64,000 nucleotides of DNA from Malus domestica. Its lineage: Eukaryota > Streptophyta > Magnoliopsida > Rosales > Rosaceae. A program made the translations under genes and the position numbers. The stretch's first letter is position 1. Each line of letters starts with the position of its first letter. This document shows positions 52,710-64,000 of the stretch, piece after piece. A model generated the notes under the pieces. It saw nothing but the letters and a program-made list of their open reading frames with translations, ran no database searches and was not told where the DNA came from. The stretch spans positions 10,449,501 through 10,513,500 of the forward strand of contig NC_091673.1 in assembly GCF_042453785.1 (NCBI RefSeq), in the 5' to 3' direction.

Positions 52710-53678
52710 TTTCCTCCTCTTTTTCAGGATTCAATTTTTCCGACATAGGTACTATGATTCATGTTCTGGGGATGCGGAGGAGGCTCAGAGGAATACTTGT
52801 GCATTGATCGGTCTTTTCTTTTACTTATACATTATTCTTGCCCGAGTTGTGCATATTGTTTGTGATTCTCTATGTAAATCACGCGTGAGTCCTTTTTTTT
52901 TTGCTTTGGTTTGAATGGCCATCCACGGTTCTTTCTGTAATCTTTCCAAGACTGTTTTAGTTATAGAGAGATGCACTTTGCTCTATATCTACCTGCGATT
53001 TAGATGTATTGCCTTCCAATATGTATTCACATTGTTTTATTCTAATTTCTAGTGAATATCGAAGCGCCTTGTTGCAAGTTCTGTGCCATTTTCTGCTCCG
53101 TCACAGGTTCACACAATGTGGGAGGGCCTGCGTGTTTCGAGTTCCAGCAATAAACGGTAATTACAACAGTAAACGAGATTGAAGTCCGTATCGAGCTTCA
53201 TCAACAGCGCGGTAAGTAGCAGTTTATCCAAAAAAATATAACTCGCAATTGAGAATCAATTCGTAACATCTGAGACTACTCATGAATCAGAGCTCATGTT
53301 CTAACCACAAAACTCCAGCAACAGAAAAAATACAGAGAACAGACAGACCGCCGCATGATAAACTTTGGGTTTCTCCATTACTACCTGGACTACATATAAC
53401 AAGGAGAAATGCGTAATTCGTCAAGGCTCTTGACAAATTAATGGTGAGCTTGTTCACCCGATGACCATGGGTCATAAGCTACCATCTACAAAATTCAACC
53501 GGCAAATCATGCATTCACTTCCTAAAACCGAAAGTAATACAACGAACTGCCCCCGTGGTTCAGCGCTTTAAAGTCTGTTCCCTGGAAAGAATTAAGGGTC
53601 TAGAGTTTGAAAAGAATCTGCATACTCCGTTTCTGGACTTTCCTTTTCCAAACATCAATCTACACGCGAGTTCGTGAA
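52710..53678. other. Convergent 3' ends of the SNARE and translocator genes
   Basis: Presumably both 3' untranslated regions. A T-run lies near 52893. No further gene is recognised. Confidence 0.4.
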
Positions 53679-56600
53679 TCATGCGGCATAGTTGCCAGCC
53701 TGTGTTCGTCCAATGTGAGACAACCTTGTTGATTGAGTTAAGGGTGTTTCTTCATCAACATCATCAGAGGCTGAACCAGCCCCTCCAGGGATAAAAATAT
53801 CAGAGGACTTTTTCTCCATCTTCCAATCCTGTATTGGCCAGCACAGAGAACACGTGTTACAAAAAAATTATGGGAACTTTAATGAAAAGCTCCAGATACT
53901 GTTCACTTTAACGAAAAACCACATTTTAACACTAAAAAGTCAATCATAATACTATTCACTTTACCTTTTATTTTGTCTTTATCGGTTAATACTCAAAGTT
54001 TTCAAACCTTTTTCATTAGTTTTCCTTTTTATAAGGGGATCAAGGACTCCAAACATTTTACCGGAAATCAAATTCTAGAGAAAGCAAACCTTCGAAATTC
54101 TCTCAGGAATGCTTTCAGAAGGTAGCTGAGATGCACGAACATCCTTGACCTTTATGTAATTGTACATGACAACACCACACAGTGCTGCAGGCCAAATTGA
54201 CTGGTCAGCCAAAACTTCACATTTAAACATGTATAAAATGCAGTTGTAACTTCGAAACTTTCAAGTTAAGATATATGGAGAGCTACCTATGGCATAACCG
54301 ATTATGTTCAGCCTGGTTATAATAGACTCTGGAAATATAACAGTTGAAAGGGCAATCAATATCCAGTCTTTCAGAACACCAGCAACCCGGATGGTAACTG
54401 CTCCAGTTCTACCAATTACTAAGAATATGGAGAAGTTCAAAGCCAAAGCACAAAGAGCATTGGAGAAAAAGATCCAGAAGTTGAACTGAAACTGTGAATA
54501 TTCTATTGCAGACTTCTCAAGTAACAACCAAGGCACAAACAGGAAGACAAAACTGCAAAAATAAATGAAACAATAATGGTGAGATGCTGAAGCTATGGCA
54601 TGCCTGTCAATAGTTTACACTTAATTTTGATTTTCCTGTTTCTACTTCCACAAGCATCAATGGAAAAAGTCAATTGAGTACAGAACCGTGTTTAAATCAC
54701 ATGCATCCATCAATAAGGAGATGTAGAACTTCATCAGAATAAGGGTGTAAACAGAAGGAATGGAGATTTCCCATGGTACAGATGGATCGTTCTTATACTG
54801 ATAGTAAGCTTACCAAAATTGTGAATCCCAGCCATATACCATAAGTTACAGATTCAGAAACTCAAAATTACGAGAAATAGTAAGTTAAAGAATAATTGGC
54901 GTTCACTATCAGAACTAAATTCTAGAAATGAGTCACTATTCTCTATCAAGATTGTTACGGATGCCAAAGAACTAATATGCTACTTATTCATACTTTGCAA
55001 TTGGAAAAAGTAGAGTTCATATATTGCGATTGGAAAAAATAGTGTTTGCCTAAATTCCAACTCCTATGATGCATACAAGTCCAAGCATGATAGTATAATA
55101 CCTGCATGGGGCGATATAGTACAAACTGGTGATTGGATTTAGAGTCAAGCCCTTCTTCTGTAGAAGGACTTGTGTTAAGACCAGTCTAAGAGCTTCTGCA
55201 AAGATGCCCGTAACCTGGTACACTGTACCAACTACATTAAAATGAATCTCCCCGTATGAGGAAATGACAACTCCAACACTGACCAGCAACATGTTTGTGA
55301 ACACATCGCACCTTGGTTTGTCAGTGCCACACAATACAGCCATGATAAAAGTAGCCACTGGCACTGCAGTATTGAATGTACATAGATATAAGCAGTCATT
55401 TCTTTGCGTTTAAAAGCATCATTATTGTAGTAAAATAGATATCATGAGTCTCTGCATCAGCACACATACTTAGAGCTTTAAGCATTTGGATGAACGCCAC
55501 TGAAATATGCAAGTAAGCAGTGTTTCCAAACCTGTAATGACAGAAAAAGAAAAGTTCAAAACAAAAAAACTTGAATTCTCGTCTTGAATCTTGATAAGTG
55601 CAATTTACAACAATGCAAAACTTGACAAGCATACAATTCCTAAATGTGGGCATTGCATTTGAGCCCAAATCTGGACAACTCAACCAACAAGGGACACCAA
55701 TTCTTGAAGGAAGTTCGGACATTCTACATCAGGGAATCTAAGCATAAGTCCATTGTTTACCACAAAATGAGAAATTGTAAGAGAACAGATTGGCACAAGT
55801 AACATTAAGTCTCTACGCATTTTAGTATTTTCATCGTTGAGAGGCATGAGCCTAGTTACAGTCAAATCTGAAAATTTTGACCGTAACCTTTACATAAAAT
55901 ATGACAATAACCATCTCAGCCAAAACAACATCCATGCCCTTATTAGTTGCATTATTAGCCAAAACACCCAATTACATTTCAATTCAGTGCTTACCAAAGA
56001 CTTGATGCAAAGAACGCACTGATTGGAATTACACATGTTGCATATCTGCCATATAAAGGGAAAAAAAAAATAAGAAAAACAATTTGGACAAAAAAAATTA
56101 ATAACAAGTCGGAGCCTAAATTCAGCCTACATACTTACATTTCAAATGTCATTTTGACAGGAGCTACAACCTGCAAATTCACAGAGGAATAAATAAGGAG
56201 AACAAAAGCAATAAATGAATACAACAAAAACAAAAATATGGAGTAGTGACACATGCATAACAGAAAACTGATACTTGCATAAGATGCAGCCAAAAAAAAA
56301 AAAAAGGAAAGAAACTAGAGCACACCGTGTGTACCCTAACTCTGCACAATTGATGACAAACTATAAATTTTGAAATTCAATAAAATTTCAAAATTGGCTT
56401 CTATAGCTCCAGTTAAATCCTATTTCACTCTGGCCATATAGGACATCAGTTACATGCCTTGTCCCGCTATAGACTAACCTAACCCACTATCTTTTTGGCA
56501 GTCTCCCTTCTCATTCAGAGTTGGGTAGCATCAGTTTCGAAATCATTCATGTATTAACTACTGATAAGAGCAAATTCAGGAAAAGCAGAGAAGGTAAGAA

Positions 56601-57234
56601 TCCTAATGGACACAAACAGCAGACATCAACTCAACCAAGATCTCAAGGTAATCAAAGTGATGTGAATCACAGATGAGTTCCAGTCAGATAAAGTTAATAG
56701 CGAGGATTAATATGTCAGGGAAATTATATGATATCACTTCGATTGTCAACTAAACGAAAATCCACTACCTGTCAATACGTTAAACTGGCTTGACAGAGAT
56801 ATCAACACCTATGTCAAAAGTAATTTGGAGATACAAAAAGCATATCCAAAAATAAAGAGTCAGTCATACCTTGAAAACACGAACAAGTAAAAATGCTACT
56901 AGTCCAGAAAATCCCATATGAATCATTGTAAGTGTGATGGGTAATGGAAAATTGAAGTATTTTGGAGACAGAACCCACTGCAAGGAAATTCACCCAGAAA
57001 ATCTTCAGTAAAACAAGGAGGAAAATAATAGCTCAGAGTTTCAGTTTAACCAATAAAGACTATCGGTAACCCGCAATATAGATATAAACATGCAAATCAG
57101 TAATGGCAAGATATAAAAATGAAGTACTGAGGAGGAAGGACCTTGTTGTACAATATAACGCCGGACGAAAGCAGAATGTAGATGAACAGGTAAAAATAAG
57201 TCAGCAACAGCGGTTTGCTGATCATCTTGGGCAT
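53679..57234 (-). CDS. Probable sugar phosphate/phosphate translocator (TPT/NST family)
   Basis: Nine coding exons: 57234-57142, 56977-56870, 56170-56139, 56045-55995, 55531-55470, 55363-55102, 54552-54287, 54184-54090 and 53828-53679. They join to 1119 nt, 372 residues, and all introns are GT-AG. It is a multi-pass membrane protein, about ten helices. Landmarks: VILYNKWVLSPKYFNFPLPI, HISVAFIQMLKALMPVATF, EALRLVLTQVLLQKKGLTLN, GRTGAVTIRVAGVLKDW and the hydrophilic tail ending RLSHIGRTQAGNYAA. It most resembles Arabidopsis At3g17430/At1g48230. Family members exchange phosphorylated sugars or nucleotide sugars across Golgi or related membranes; the substrate of this one is unknown. It has no plastid transit peptide, unlike true plastid TPTs. 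A 5' UTR intron is likely (57790-57255). A MITE sits in the last intron. Confidence 0.94.
53875..54012. mobile_element. MITE in the last intron of the translocator gene, copy 1
   Basis: Shares GTTCACTTTAACGAAAAACC, ACATTTTAACACTAAAAAGT, TTTATTTTGTCTTTAT and CATTAGTTTTCCTTTT with 63083-63225 in the same order. The ends (CTTTAATGAAAAG against the complement of TTCATTAGTTTTC) are inverted. It lies between exons 8 and 9. Confidence 0.6.
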
Positions 57235-58140
57235 TTTTTCTTTTATCAAACGACCTAATGTATGATTTTCTGGCCTTTAAACCATCTTATTCAACATTTT
57301 TCACTCCGCAAATGTTATGCAGTCCTAAACCCAGAACCGGAAGAGGACCTCCTCGTGCCCTCAATCACAGATTTGTGTGAGGATCAAATATTGCAATGGC
57401 TGCACCGACTCGAATGCTTAAATCCTGAAAGTGAAGGCACAAATGAGAGAAACATACTACAGTACCATACACCTTAACCAAACAACAAGGAAAGCATCAA
57501 ACATTTGTTTATTAAAATAGTAGGAAATGGTACAAAAATTAAAAGTGGAAGCTGCAGAGAAATTGGGGAAATGGGCAAGCACAGAATCTGATCCAAGACA
57601 CTTAGCAACAAGCATTCAACAAAGAATCACGCCATGGTTTCTTCAAGAACTAACAAAACCAACATTTCGCAATTGGAAACCGAAAAGGGCAGATCTAAAA
57701 GGGACCCAAAACAACAAAGCGAGAGAAGCCCAATTCAGATTCTGATCCAAAACACAAAACCCATGTCGAATTCAAGACGAACGAGCTTACCCAACAGTCG
57801 AAATCAACTGGAACTCGCTTCGAATCTGAAAAACCCCCGCTTAATTTCAGAGATCTACCCACTTGGGAAAGAAGACAAAGCGACACGGAGTAAAGGAGAA
57901 AGAGAGGGAGAGAGGGAGAGAGAAATGGGATCAAGGACTGGGAAATGGTTGGTGACAGTGGGTGGGCAAATGAGTACAATAAATAAGGCTGGGAAAGCTA
58001 AGAGAGGGAAGAAAGTGGGGTTATCGATGAATCACAGAGAGAGAGCACGTGGGGTAGCCTGAATCAGAAGAAAGAAGGGAAATTTACGACTAGCAACAAG
58101 CAAACCAGCAAAGAGAGCAAGAAAGAAAGGGGCCCGCTCG
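57235..58140 (-). promoter_or_regulatory. 5' UTR and promoter of the translocator gene
   Basis: On the minus strand a leader exon ends at 57791 before the donor GTAAGC. The acceptor ACATTAG at 57257-57255 resumes 20 bases before the ATG, giving a 5' UTR intron of about 540 bp. The leader has a CT-rich stretch near 57900-57920. Confidence 0.45.
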
Positions 58141-58162
58141 CCTTGCCCTCCTTCTCCTACCT

Positions 58163-58165
<3 letters not shown>

Positions 58166-58201
<36 letters not shown>
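58166..58201. repeat. (GA)18 microsatellite
   Basis: Pure GA run, close to the probable transcription start of the translocator gene, where on the minus strand it is a CT tract. Confidence 0.95.
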
Positions 58202-58204
<3 letters not shown>

Positions 58205-58324
58205 CAAGACCAAGCGTTATCTGGGCCTTCCTCTCACTGTCTGATTGCGACTTACTGGCTTTGTTTGCCACAGAAAGAGGAGAGCGAAGAATAATAAGCG
58301 TTTTTCTATAAATCCCGCGTTTTT

Positions 58325-58326
<2 letters not shown>

Positions 58327-58361
<35 letters not shown>
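58327..58361. repeat. (CT)17 microsatellite
   Basis: Pure CT run 126 bp from the GA run and of opposite sense, so the two could pair with each other. Confidence 0.95.
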
Positions 58362-58365
<4 letters not shown>

Positions 58366-58445
58366 TTTTACCGGACGGTTTTGTTTTATTACGTGTTGTT
58401 GATTATGACTTTCATAAAACAATTTCACTATTAGCGTCACGTTTT

Positions 58446-58575
58446 GGTTTAATAATGTGTAAATTTCTCTCTGCACGTTATTGGGTTGTTGAAACGAGAT
58501 TGAATCTTTGGTTTAATAATGTATAAATTTCTCTCTGCACGTTATTAGGTTGTTGAAACGAGATTGAATCTTTCA
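58446..58575. repeat. 64-bp tandem duplication
   Basis: GGTTTAATAATGTGTAAATT begins at 58446 and its copy at 58510. Each unit runs through CTCTCTGCACGTTATT and GTTGAAACGAGATTGAATC, with two or three mismatches. Confidence 0.9.
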
Positions 58576-59084
58576 GTAAATCTGTTGCTTTCATTCTTAA
58601 GACTTCTCTTTGGTCAGTCACTCACTCATTTTCTAACTGAGTATGCATGTCGAATTGTCAATCTCATAATCAAAGACTAAACATCACTGCAATTGCGTAG
58701 AGTTGTGCACTGTACGATATAGTGCGCCGTCAAGGTTCCTTCAATGAACGGTCGCTCATGCATAGCGGGTAAGTGATTCTTTATCGTAGACGTACGTGAA
58801 TTTTACAATAAATTCCATATGCATTAGCAGTTACGTACACCCACTAACGACTGACTAGCATTATCATTCTTCCCAAACCGTACAATTGATGGAAAGATTA
58901 ACCTTCCTAGTTGTTGTGCACGAAATAATACCACGTGTTTTATAAAGGAAGTGTCGCAAGTTGGACGTAGGGACACATATTACACGATGGTTAAAAGCTG
59001 GTATGAGCCAAAAAAAACATTTCATTTACTTGTCACTTTAGTACTAGGATAGAAGCATAGAGCCATTTCAAATCGACCTGGATT
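58576..59084. other. Intergenic, no feature recognised
   Basis: No ORF or repeat boundary of note. Confidence 0.4.
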
Positions 59085-59283
59085 GTCGGCCCTCTCCTAT
59101 CTCATCTTATTCTATTTATGTGGTCACGATTAAGCCACGTTAATATTTTATATTGATTTTTTTTATAGAAATAATAAGACAAAAAACAATGAGAATATAA
59201 AATGTTGACGTGGTTTAACCGTGACCACAGAAATAGGAAGGGATGAGAAAGGTATGGGATGATGAGGGCTGACAATCCAGATC
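59085..59283. mobile_element. Fold-back MITE family, copy 3
   Basis: The best preserved copy. The ends GGATTGTCGGCCCTC and GAGGGCTGACAATCC are inverted. Inner arms TGTGGTCACGATTAAGCCAC and GTGGTTTAACCGTGACCACA are also inverted, then TTAATATTTTATATT and its mirror. Non-coding. Target duplication not identified. Confidence 0.7.
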
Positions 59284-59476
59284 CATTTCTGATACCCGAA
59301 AGGTTATGGGTGCCTCCAAAGTTGTCAGGCTGGAATGGCTAGAACCTAGAGAGGTTCCCCTTTATAATATATATTGGAGTTTGGAGTCTTTTGACCTTCC
59401 TAATAGTGGTTAGTGTATATTTTGGCTTTGCCCTAGCTGTATATGAATTCTGATGTAATGACATTCTAACCACAAC

Positions 59477-59529
59477 AAACTCAATTAGTAGTTTTTATCA
59501 GAAAAAAAAAAAAAAAAAACTCAATTAGT
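59477..59529. mobile_element. Tiny retroposed insertion with poly(A)
   Basis: The direct repeat AACTCAATTAGT flanks AGTTTTTATCAG plus a run of about 18 A. This is the pattern of an extremely 5'-truncated LINE-type insertion. Confidence 0.5.
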
Positions 59530-59790
59530 CAAGCTATAATCTAAATATTTTATGGTGCTCCATAGTATATTTAATTTCACAGAGTACTCTAGAGTTGATC
59601 ATTGTGATTCTCCATAACTTTTCAACAAATTGAATTGATTTAGTCGGCAAAAACTTGAGTGTAATTGGGAATATATTTTGATCAAGGAGTATTTTGTATG
59701 ATCAATTTTCATGTAATGATCGGGTGCAAAATACAATTTTCTTAGCTAGGTATGGGATGATAATTGACATTAGTATATTGTTGTGAGTAT

Positions 59791-60616
59791 TGTTGGATAT
59801 ATGTCAACAATCCGTAATAAAATAAATATGCTAATAATAAATACGAATAAATGTATTCCAGAGACTCAACAAGATGAAATATTAATTAAGCAGAGTAATA
59901 AAAGATTGAGGCTTGCGTACCGTAATGTCCTTGAAACAAAAATTTCGCCCCTACTCAGTGCTTGTAGTTCTACGGACGTCTGCTTCACCAGGATTCAATG
60001 ATCTAAGTCAGAAATTCCAGCACCGGAAAATTGACTTCTGGCGAATATTAATGTGGTTCTCTCATAAAGGATGTTTATGATTGCAGGAGAAGATTTATGA
60101 TTTTTTTTTTTTTTTGTATTCTAAATGTCATGCAGATGAATGTATATATATCAGATAGATGCATGTTTGCAACAGGTATGAGAATGGGGTGTGACTGTTG
60201 GGAGACATCTCTTCAGAGGGGTGCTTTACTCTGTGTTCAGAAAGAACTCTCAGACTTCATCTGAAAGGATGAATCTTTTCATAAAAAATAAATAAATAAT
60301 TAAATTCAAATTTAATTAAAAATAATTAAGTAAATCCAAAAAATAATTAATTAAATAATTTAATTATTAGAGCCCAAGAGCCCCACCCATCTTTTGACAA
60401 TTAAATATATATTATTTATAATTAATTATATATTAATTACCAATTAATTAGTACACCCCAAAGCCCAACCCCAAGGATGAGCCCAATTTTAGTCTCCATG
60501 CCTATTACTCCAATCACTTTCTCTAAAGGACGAAGCCTTATAAAGTGATAAAATCTTTTGGGAATGGCCAATGTGGGACAAAGAAATTTATACTCAAACT
60601 ACTCAAATTTCCAACA
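59791..60616 (-). mobile_element. Solo LTR of an LTR retrotransposon
   Basis: 826 bp from TGTTGGATATATG to AATTTCCAACA (plus view), that is TGTTGG...CCAACA ends, flanked by an exact 5-bp duplication AGTAT (59786-59790 and 60617-60621). On the minus strand it starts TGTTGGAAATTTGAGTAG and contains a CCCACATTGG motif typical of Copia-type LTRs. There is no internal region, so it arose by LTR-LTR recombination. The 72-codon ORF inside is incidental. Confidence 0.85.
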
Positions 60617-60621
60617 AGTAT

Positions 60622-63082
60622 GAATTCTATATTTGAAAAGAGAAGTTTTGCTTACTGATTTAAATAATCCTAAGAGACTCTCTTGTACTGCCAATTGATT
60701 TTAGGTTGGAAGAAAAGGAAAGTCTTGCCTACTTATTTAAGTAATTATAAGCCTGTCTCTCCTGATTTGAAAAGAGAAGTCTTGCCTATTGAATGACTAA
60801 ATGACGTTAGTTTTAATTGATTTTTTGTAGAGAACATATTTACATAATGATTTATAATATAAACATTTCTTATTATAAACACAAAGTTCTATAAATCGAT
60901 CTCACATTAGTTGGTCAAGTGTAATGTGACAATAATTAACAAGGCTCGCAGCATGAATGAGTCAAAATCAAATTCGATGGCTCAATGAAAGTAATGCAAT
61001 TGATATTTGATATTCCTGCCAAAAACTCTTGCAATTTGTATTATGAGGGGTCTTTTTTCATGAATATTCATGGACAAAGACAAGATGATGGAATATATAC
61101 ATCTAACTTTCTATTCACTAATGGGATTCAAGCGTCTGTATAGACATTTTAGATGTAGCTGTTGAAATCCCTCGAGCAATGCGTGCAGTTTGATAAATTT
61201 TCATCAACAAATTAATGGTCAGAAAGTGGATGGGACTAGAGAAATTTAGAATATAGGGTTTGGACCACGACTGAAAACAAATTAAATTAACATCACACAT
61301 CACAATTAATTGGAATCATCGGACAGGCCAACTACTCTAATACAGCTGCATAATTACTATTTTTAATCATTTTTAGGTCACATTATTTCTCTAATCCCAT
61401 CCCAAAAGCCTTCTTATGGAGATATCTTAATAAACGCTACAAGAAGAAGCACCATTTTTGGCTTCTAACCTGAATTCGATACAATTAATAGGATATGAAA
61501 TGACATTTGACTTGATCTGTTTACGTGTCTAGTTGAATGATGGTGTATATAGTTCTTGGCATATGATAGAGAGGGAATCCCAAAGTGTACATGATGTCGT
61601 CGAATATAATGTAAATACTCTTAACCACTTGAGTAACAAACTTTTTGAAAACATCTTGCAAGACATTGCATTAAAACAATTCGAAAGGAGTTGTACCAAC
61701 CATGCTACTTAGACACATAAAATTGACCACATTGCTGACTACTTTTTTAACATAGGTGAATTCTACACACAACTGTGAAGTCCATCTATAGAAGAAAGGT
61801 GGTCGACAATATAGTTTTTTTATGTGTCTAAGTAGTATTATTGGTTTCGAGCTATTTGTGTCCATGACCACATGGTCTAGTGGCACCTCATATTTCACTT
61901 TATTGAAGGAAGTTTAAGTTCAAATTTCATGAACAATAGTTTGTTAAATTCAGAATAGAAAAGAAAACAAGTCTAGAATCCCTTTATTTAATTTGGGCCT
62001 TACTATTTTTGGGCGGACTCAAACACATTTCAAATTTTGGGCCTCAAGAACTTTGAACACATCCAACGGCCACAAAATCAAGTGTCTTTCCCAACACAGA
62101 AGTAGTATTCTGGGGTCCTAAGTTGTTCCTCTGTATCTTTCTAAACAGAAGAAGTTTATCTTGAAGTAAGTGCTCCAAGTCCAATTTTTTTAGCCTTCAT
62201 CATTAAGCTGGAAAAAGGGAGTGTGACACAACCATATTGAATTCATATGGAAAATTAGGAATCACTCTTCTACAGTCGGAGAAAAATTGAGTGTAATACC
62301 AATTTAAAGAACTCACGAGTTCGATATATCAAACTTAAGAGTGTGTTACCAATGAACTCATACTAGTGTAACAATAGTATTACAGTAATCAAACTTAGAT
62401 ATTTGATTCTTATATATATGTATCACACTCACCTAAATCACTGTGGAGGGCTTTACAAACCATAAACAAAAAATTAAGTGATTATGTCATAGTTAGGCCT
62501 AAAAATTCTGTGAGATTTGCAATTATGGTGTCAAAAGTTCAATGGAATGAGCCACATCAACAACAACGTTGGAGATTGGAGGTTAATAGAAAATTCCAAA
62601 TAATATAATTAGGGGAAAATATAATTTCATTAGAAAAATTTATTTCATTAATTATTGCATTAAAACTGCATTAATTATAAATTAATCAAATCAGTAACAT
62701 AAGTTGATGCTTCCCAGCTAACAACCGTATATTATCTAAACAGAAACAGATGTTGCTGTTTCAACAACTGATGCAATATGTCATCAGCTGCATAATTACT
62801 ATTTTAAACCATTTTCAGGTCACATTATATCTTTACCAATTGTACACACGTTATGTATGTGCTTAATATTTTGAGAATAACATTTACAATGAGAGAAAAT
62901 ATAATATGGTCACTAAAGTTTTTTGATGTCGACCTTGAACAATTTTTCGTTGCTGAAGAGATTATTCACATCTTTAGCGACTATTTCGTCACTAAAAGTT
63001 TATTTTATTTGGAAGAAAAACTTGGAAGATAAAATGAGGGCAACTGATATAGTTACCTAGCTATGAGGCTTTAAAAAAAATG
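60622..63082. other. Gene-free stretch, with one short dispersed direct repeat
   Basis: No coding sequence is recognised. CAGCTGCATAATTACTATTT...TTTTAGGTCACATTAT occurs at 61343 and again at 62788 in slightly altered form (about 50 bp). The rest is AT-rich unique-looking DNA. Confidence 0.45.
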
Positions 63083-63225
63083 AGTTTTAACGAAAAGCCC
63101 ACGGTATTGTTCACTTTAACGAAAAACCACATTTTAACACTAAAAAGTCAAACTCAATTTACCCTTTATTTTGTCTTTATTGTAAAAACTCAAAGTTTTC
63201 AAGCCCTTTCATTAGTTTTCCTTTT
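63083..63225. mobile_element. MITE, copy 2 of the family in the translocator intron
   Basis: Same blocks in the same order as 53875-54012. The left end TTTTAACGAAAAGCCC and the right end CTTTCATTAGTTTTCC are partly inverted. Confidence 0.6.
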
Positions 63226-64000
63226 AAAAAAACAATAAAATTTTTTTGTGCTTAAATAACTATATTGCCCATAATTTTTATTTTGGTTATTTTCTTAGTT
63301 TTAGTCTCTTTTGGTTGATAAAGAGAATAGTGTTAATAAGTTGTTTAGATAATTAAATGTACAAGTGCATAAGCATGCTAATTTAAACATTATTCTTCTT
63401 CCATGAAAATTCCAAGAGCATGCAAATTGGGGATCATGAGAATAAATTAGAGTTTGAAATGCCCATTGGCTTCTTCCTATCATCCTGTCCAAGCCTTGCT
63501 CTAACTACCAACATCAAAGATTCCTTTTTAGTTGATCAAGTTTGGCTTCATAATATATTGGGAACCAAATCTATATAAGAAAAGTTGATTGGGTTTGCCA
63601 CTCTCAATTCACTCAAATTATAACACACGTATTGACCTTTGAGCTCGTAATTTTAGGCTGTTTATAATTTAGTTTTTTAGATACAAATAAAAAACATGAG
63701 TTATATTGTTAGATAAACTGATACATTATATTAACATGTCTATCACATAGAGTATCATATAAAGTATATATATTATTAGTTCACTACATTTATCTTTATG
63801 GTAAAGAGCATATTCTATTTCGATAGGGTCATCTACTAATATTATCAATAGCTTATTATCATATCGACAATTTATCATTTAGTAAAGAAGTATAACTAGA
63901 AATAAACTGATCGTAATATTATATATGCCATGCGGATCGTTGTATATACAGAATTATTGTAATCCAATCCAAATTTTTTTTTTTTTTGGTATGCTTTAGG
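63226..64000. other. Intergenic right edge, no gene recognised
   Basis: A TATA-like CTATATAAGAAAAG at 63569 followed by a CA-rich stretch looks like a core promoter, but no coding region follows within the window. Confidence 0.35.

Noticed and set aside
57634..58062. 142-codon plus-strand ORF
   Set aside because: It lies opposite the translocator's 5' leader, is Arg/Ser low-complexity and driven by GA-rich DNA.
59783..60001. 72-codon ORF read as a small gene
   Set aside because: It lies inside a solo LTR with clear ends and target duplication.
63560..63650. TATA box and leader-like sequence at the right edge
   Set aside because: No open reading frame follows before the window ends, so a gene cannot be supported.

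Overview
The window reads as nuclear DNA of a woody eudicot. It is AT-rich with dense repeats and holds six intron-containing housekeeping genes whose exons translate to recognisable plant proteins. The style of the repeats suggests Rosaceae (apple or pear like), but that is an impression; the genes alone do not prove it. I saw no rRNA gene, tRNA gene or CRISPR array.

Layout. 1-4700: retroelement remnants, a SINE, two MITEs and a short decayed fragment matching the TGD4 gene. 4703-6986 (-): TGD4, a chloroplast outer-envelope lipid transfer protein. 7973-12930 (-): a 17-exon HAD-type purine 5'-nucleotidase. 13200-14220: SINE, fold-back MITE and a tandem duplication in the divergent spacer. 15045-17118 (+): FCF2, an 18S pre-rRNA processing factor with a hAT element in intron 1. 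18297-21077 (-): mitochondrial pyruvate dehydrogenase kinase. 21400-48150: about 27 kb of almost pure mobile DNA. 48991-52709 (+): a novel plant SNARE (NPSN13 type). 53679-57234 (-): a sugar-phosphate/nucleotide-sugar type translocator. 58160-64000: microsatellites, fold-back MITE, a Copia-type solo LTR and otherwise no gene that I can recognise.

The most informative structure is a three-level nest at 25168-39892. A Mutator-like element (9-bp target duplication, about 150-bp inverted repeats) carries a fragment of an NPH3-family gene, so it is a Pack-MULE. A non-autonomous hAT element (8-bp duplication) lies inside it. Inside the hAT sits a complete 12.7-kb Ty3/Gypsy retrotransposon of the Tat type (5-bp duplication, two 521-bp LTRs differing at only two sites, an uninterrupted 1998-residue gag-pol). 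The retrotransposon also carries a 224-codon gene on the opposite strand with its own TATA-like and AATAAA signals, flanked by imperfect direct repeats, and several kinds of tandem array. The host of the nest is itself one copy (A) of a roughly 1.8-kb repeat whose second copy (B, 42821-45815) lacks the insertions and so shows the empty sites.

The six genes have unrelated jobs (plastid lipid import, nucleotide metabolism, ribosome assembly, control of pyruvate entry to the TCA cycle, membrane fusion, Golgi or endomembrane transport) and are not an operon. TGD4 and the nucleotidase run in tandem, the nucleotidase and FCF2 diverge, FCF2 and PDK converge, and NPSN13 and the translocator converge. 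All exon coordinates were read by hand from splice sites and reading-frame continuity. Family names come from remembered protein motifs, not from a search.
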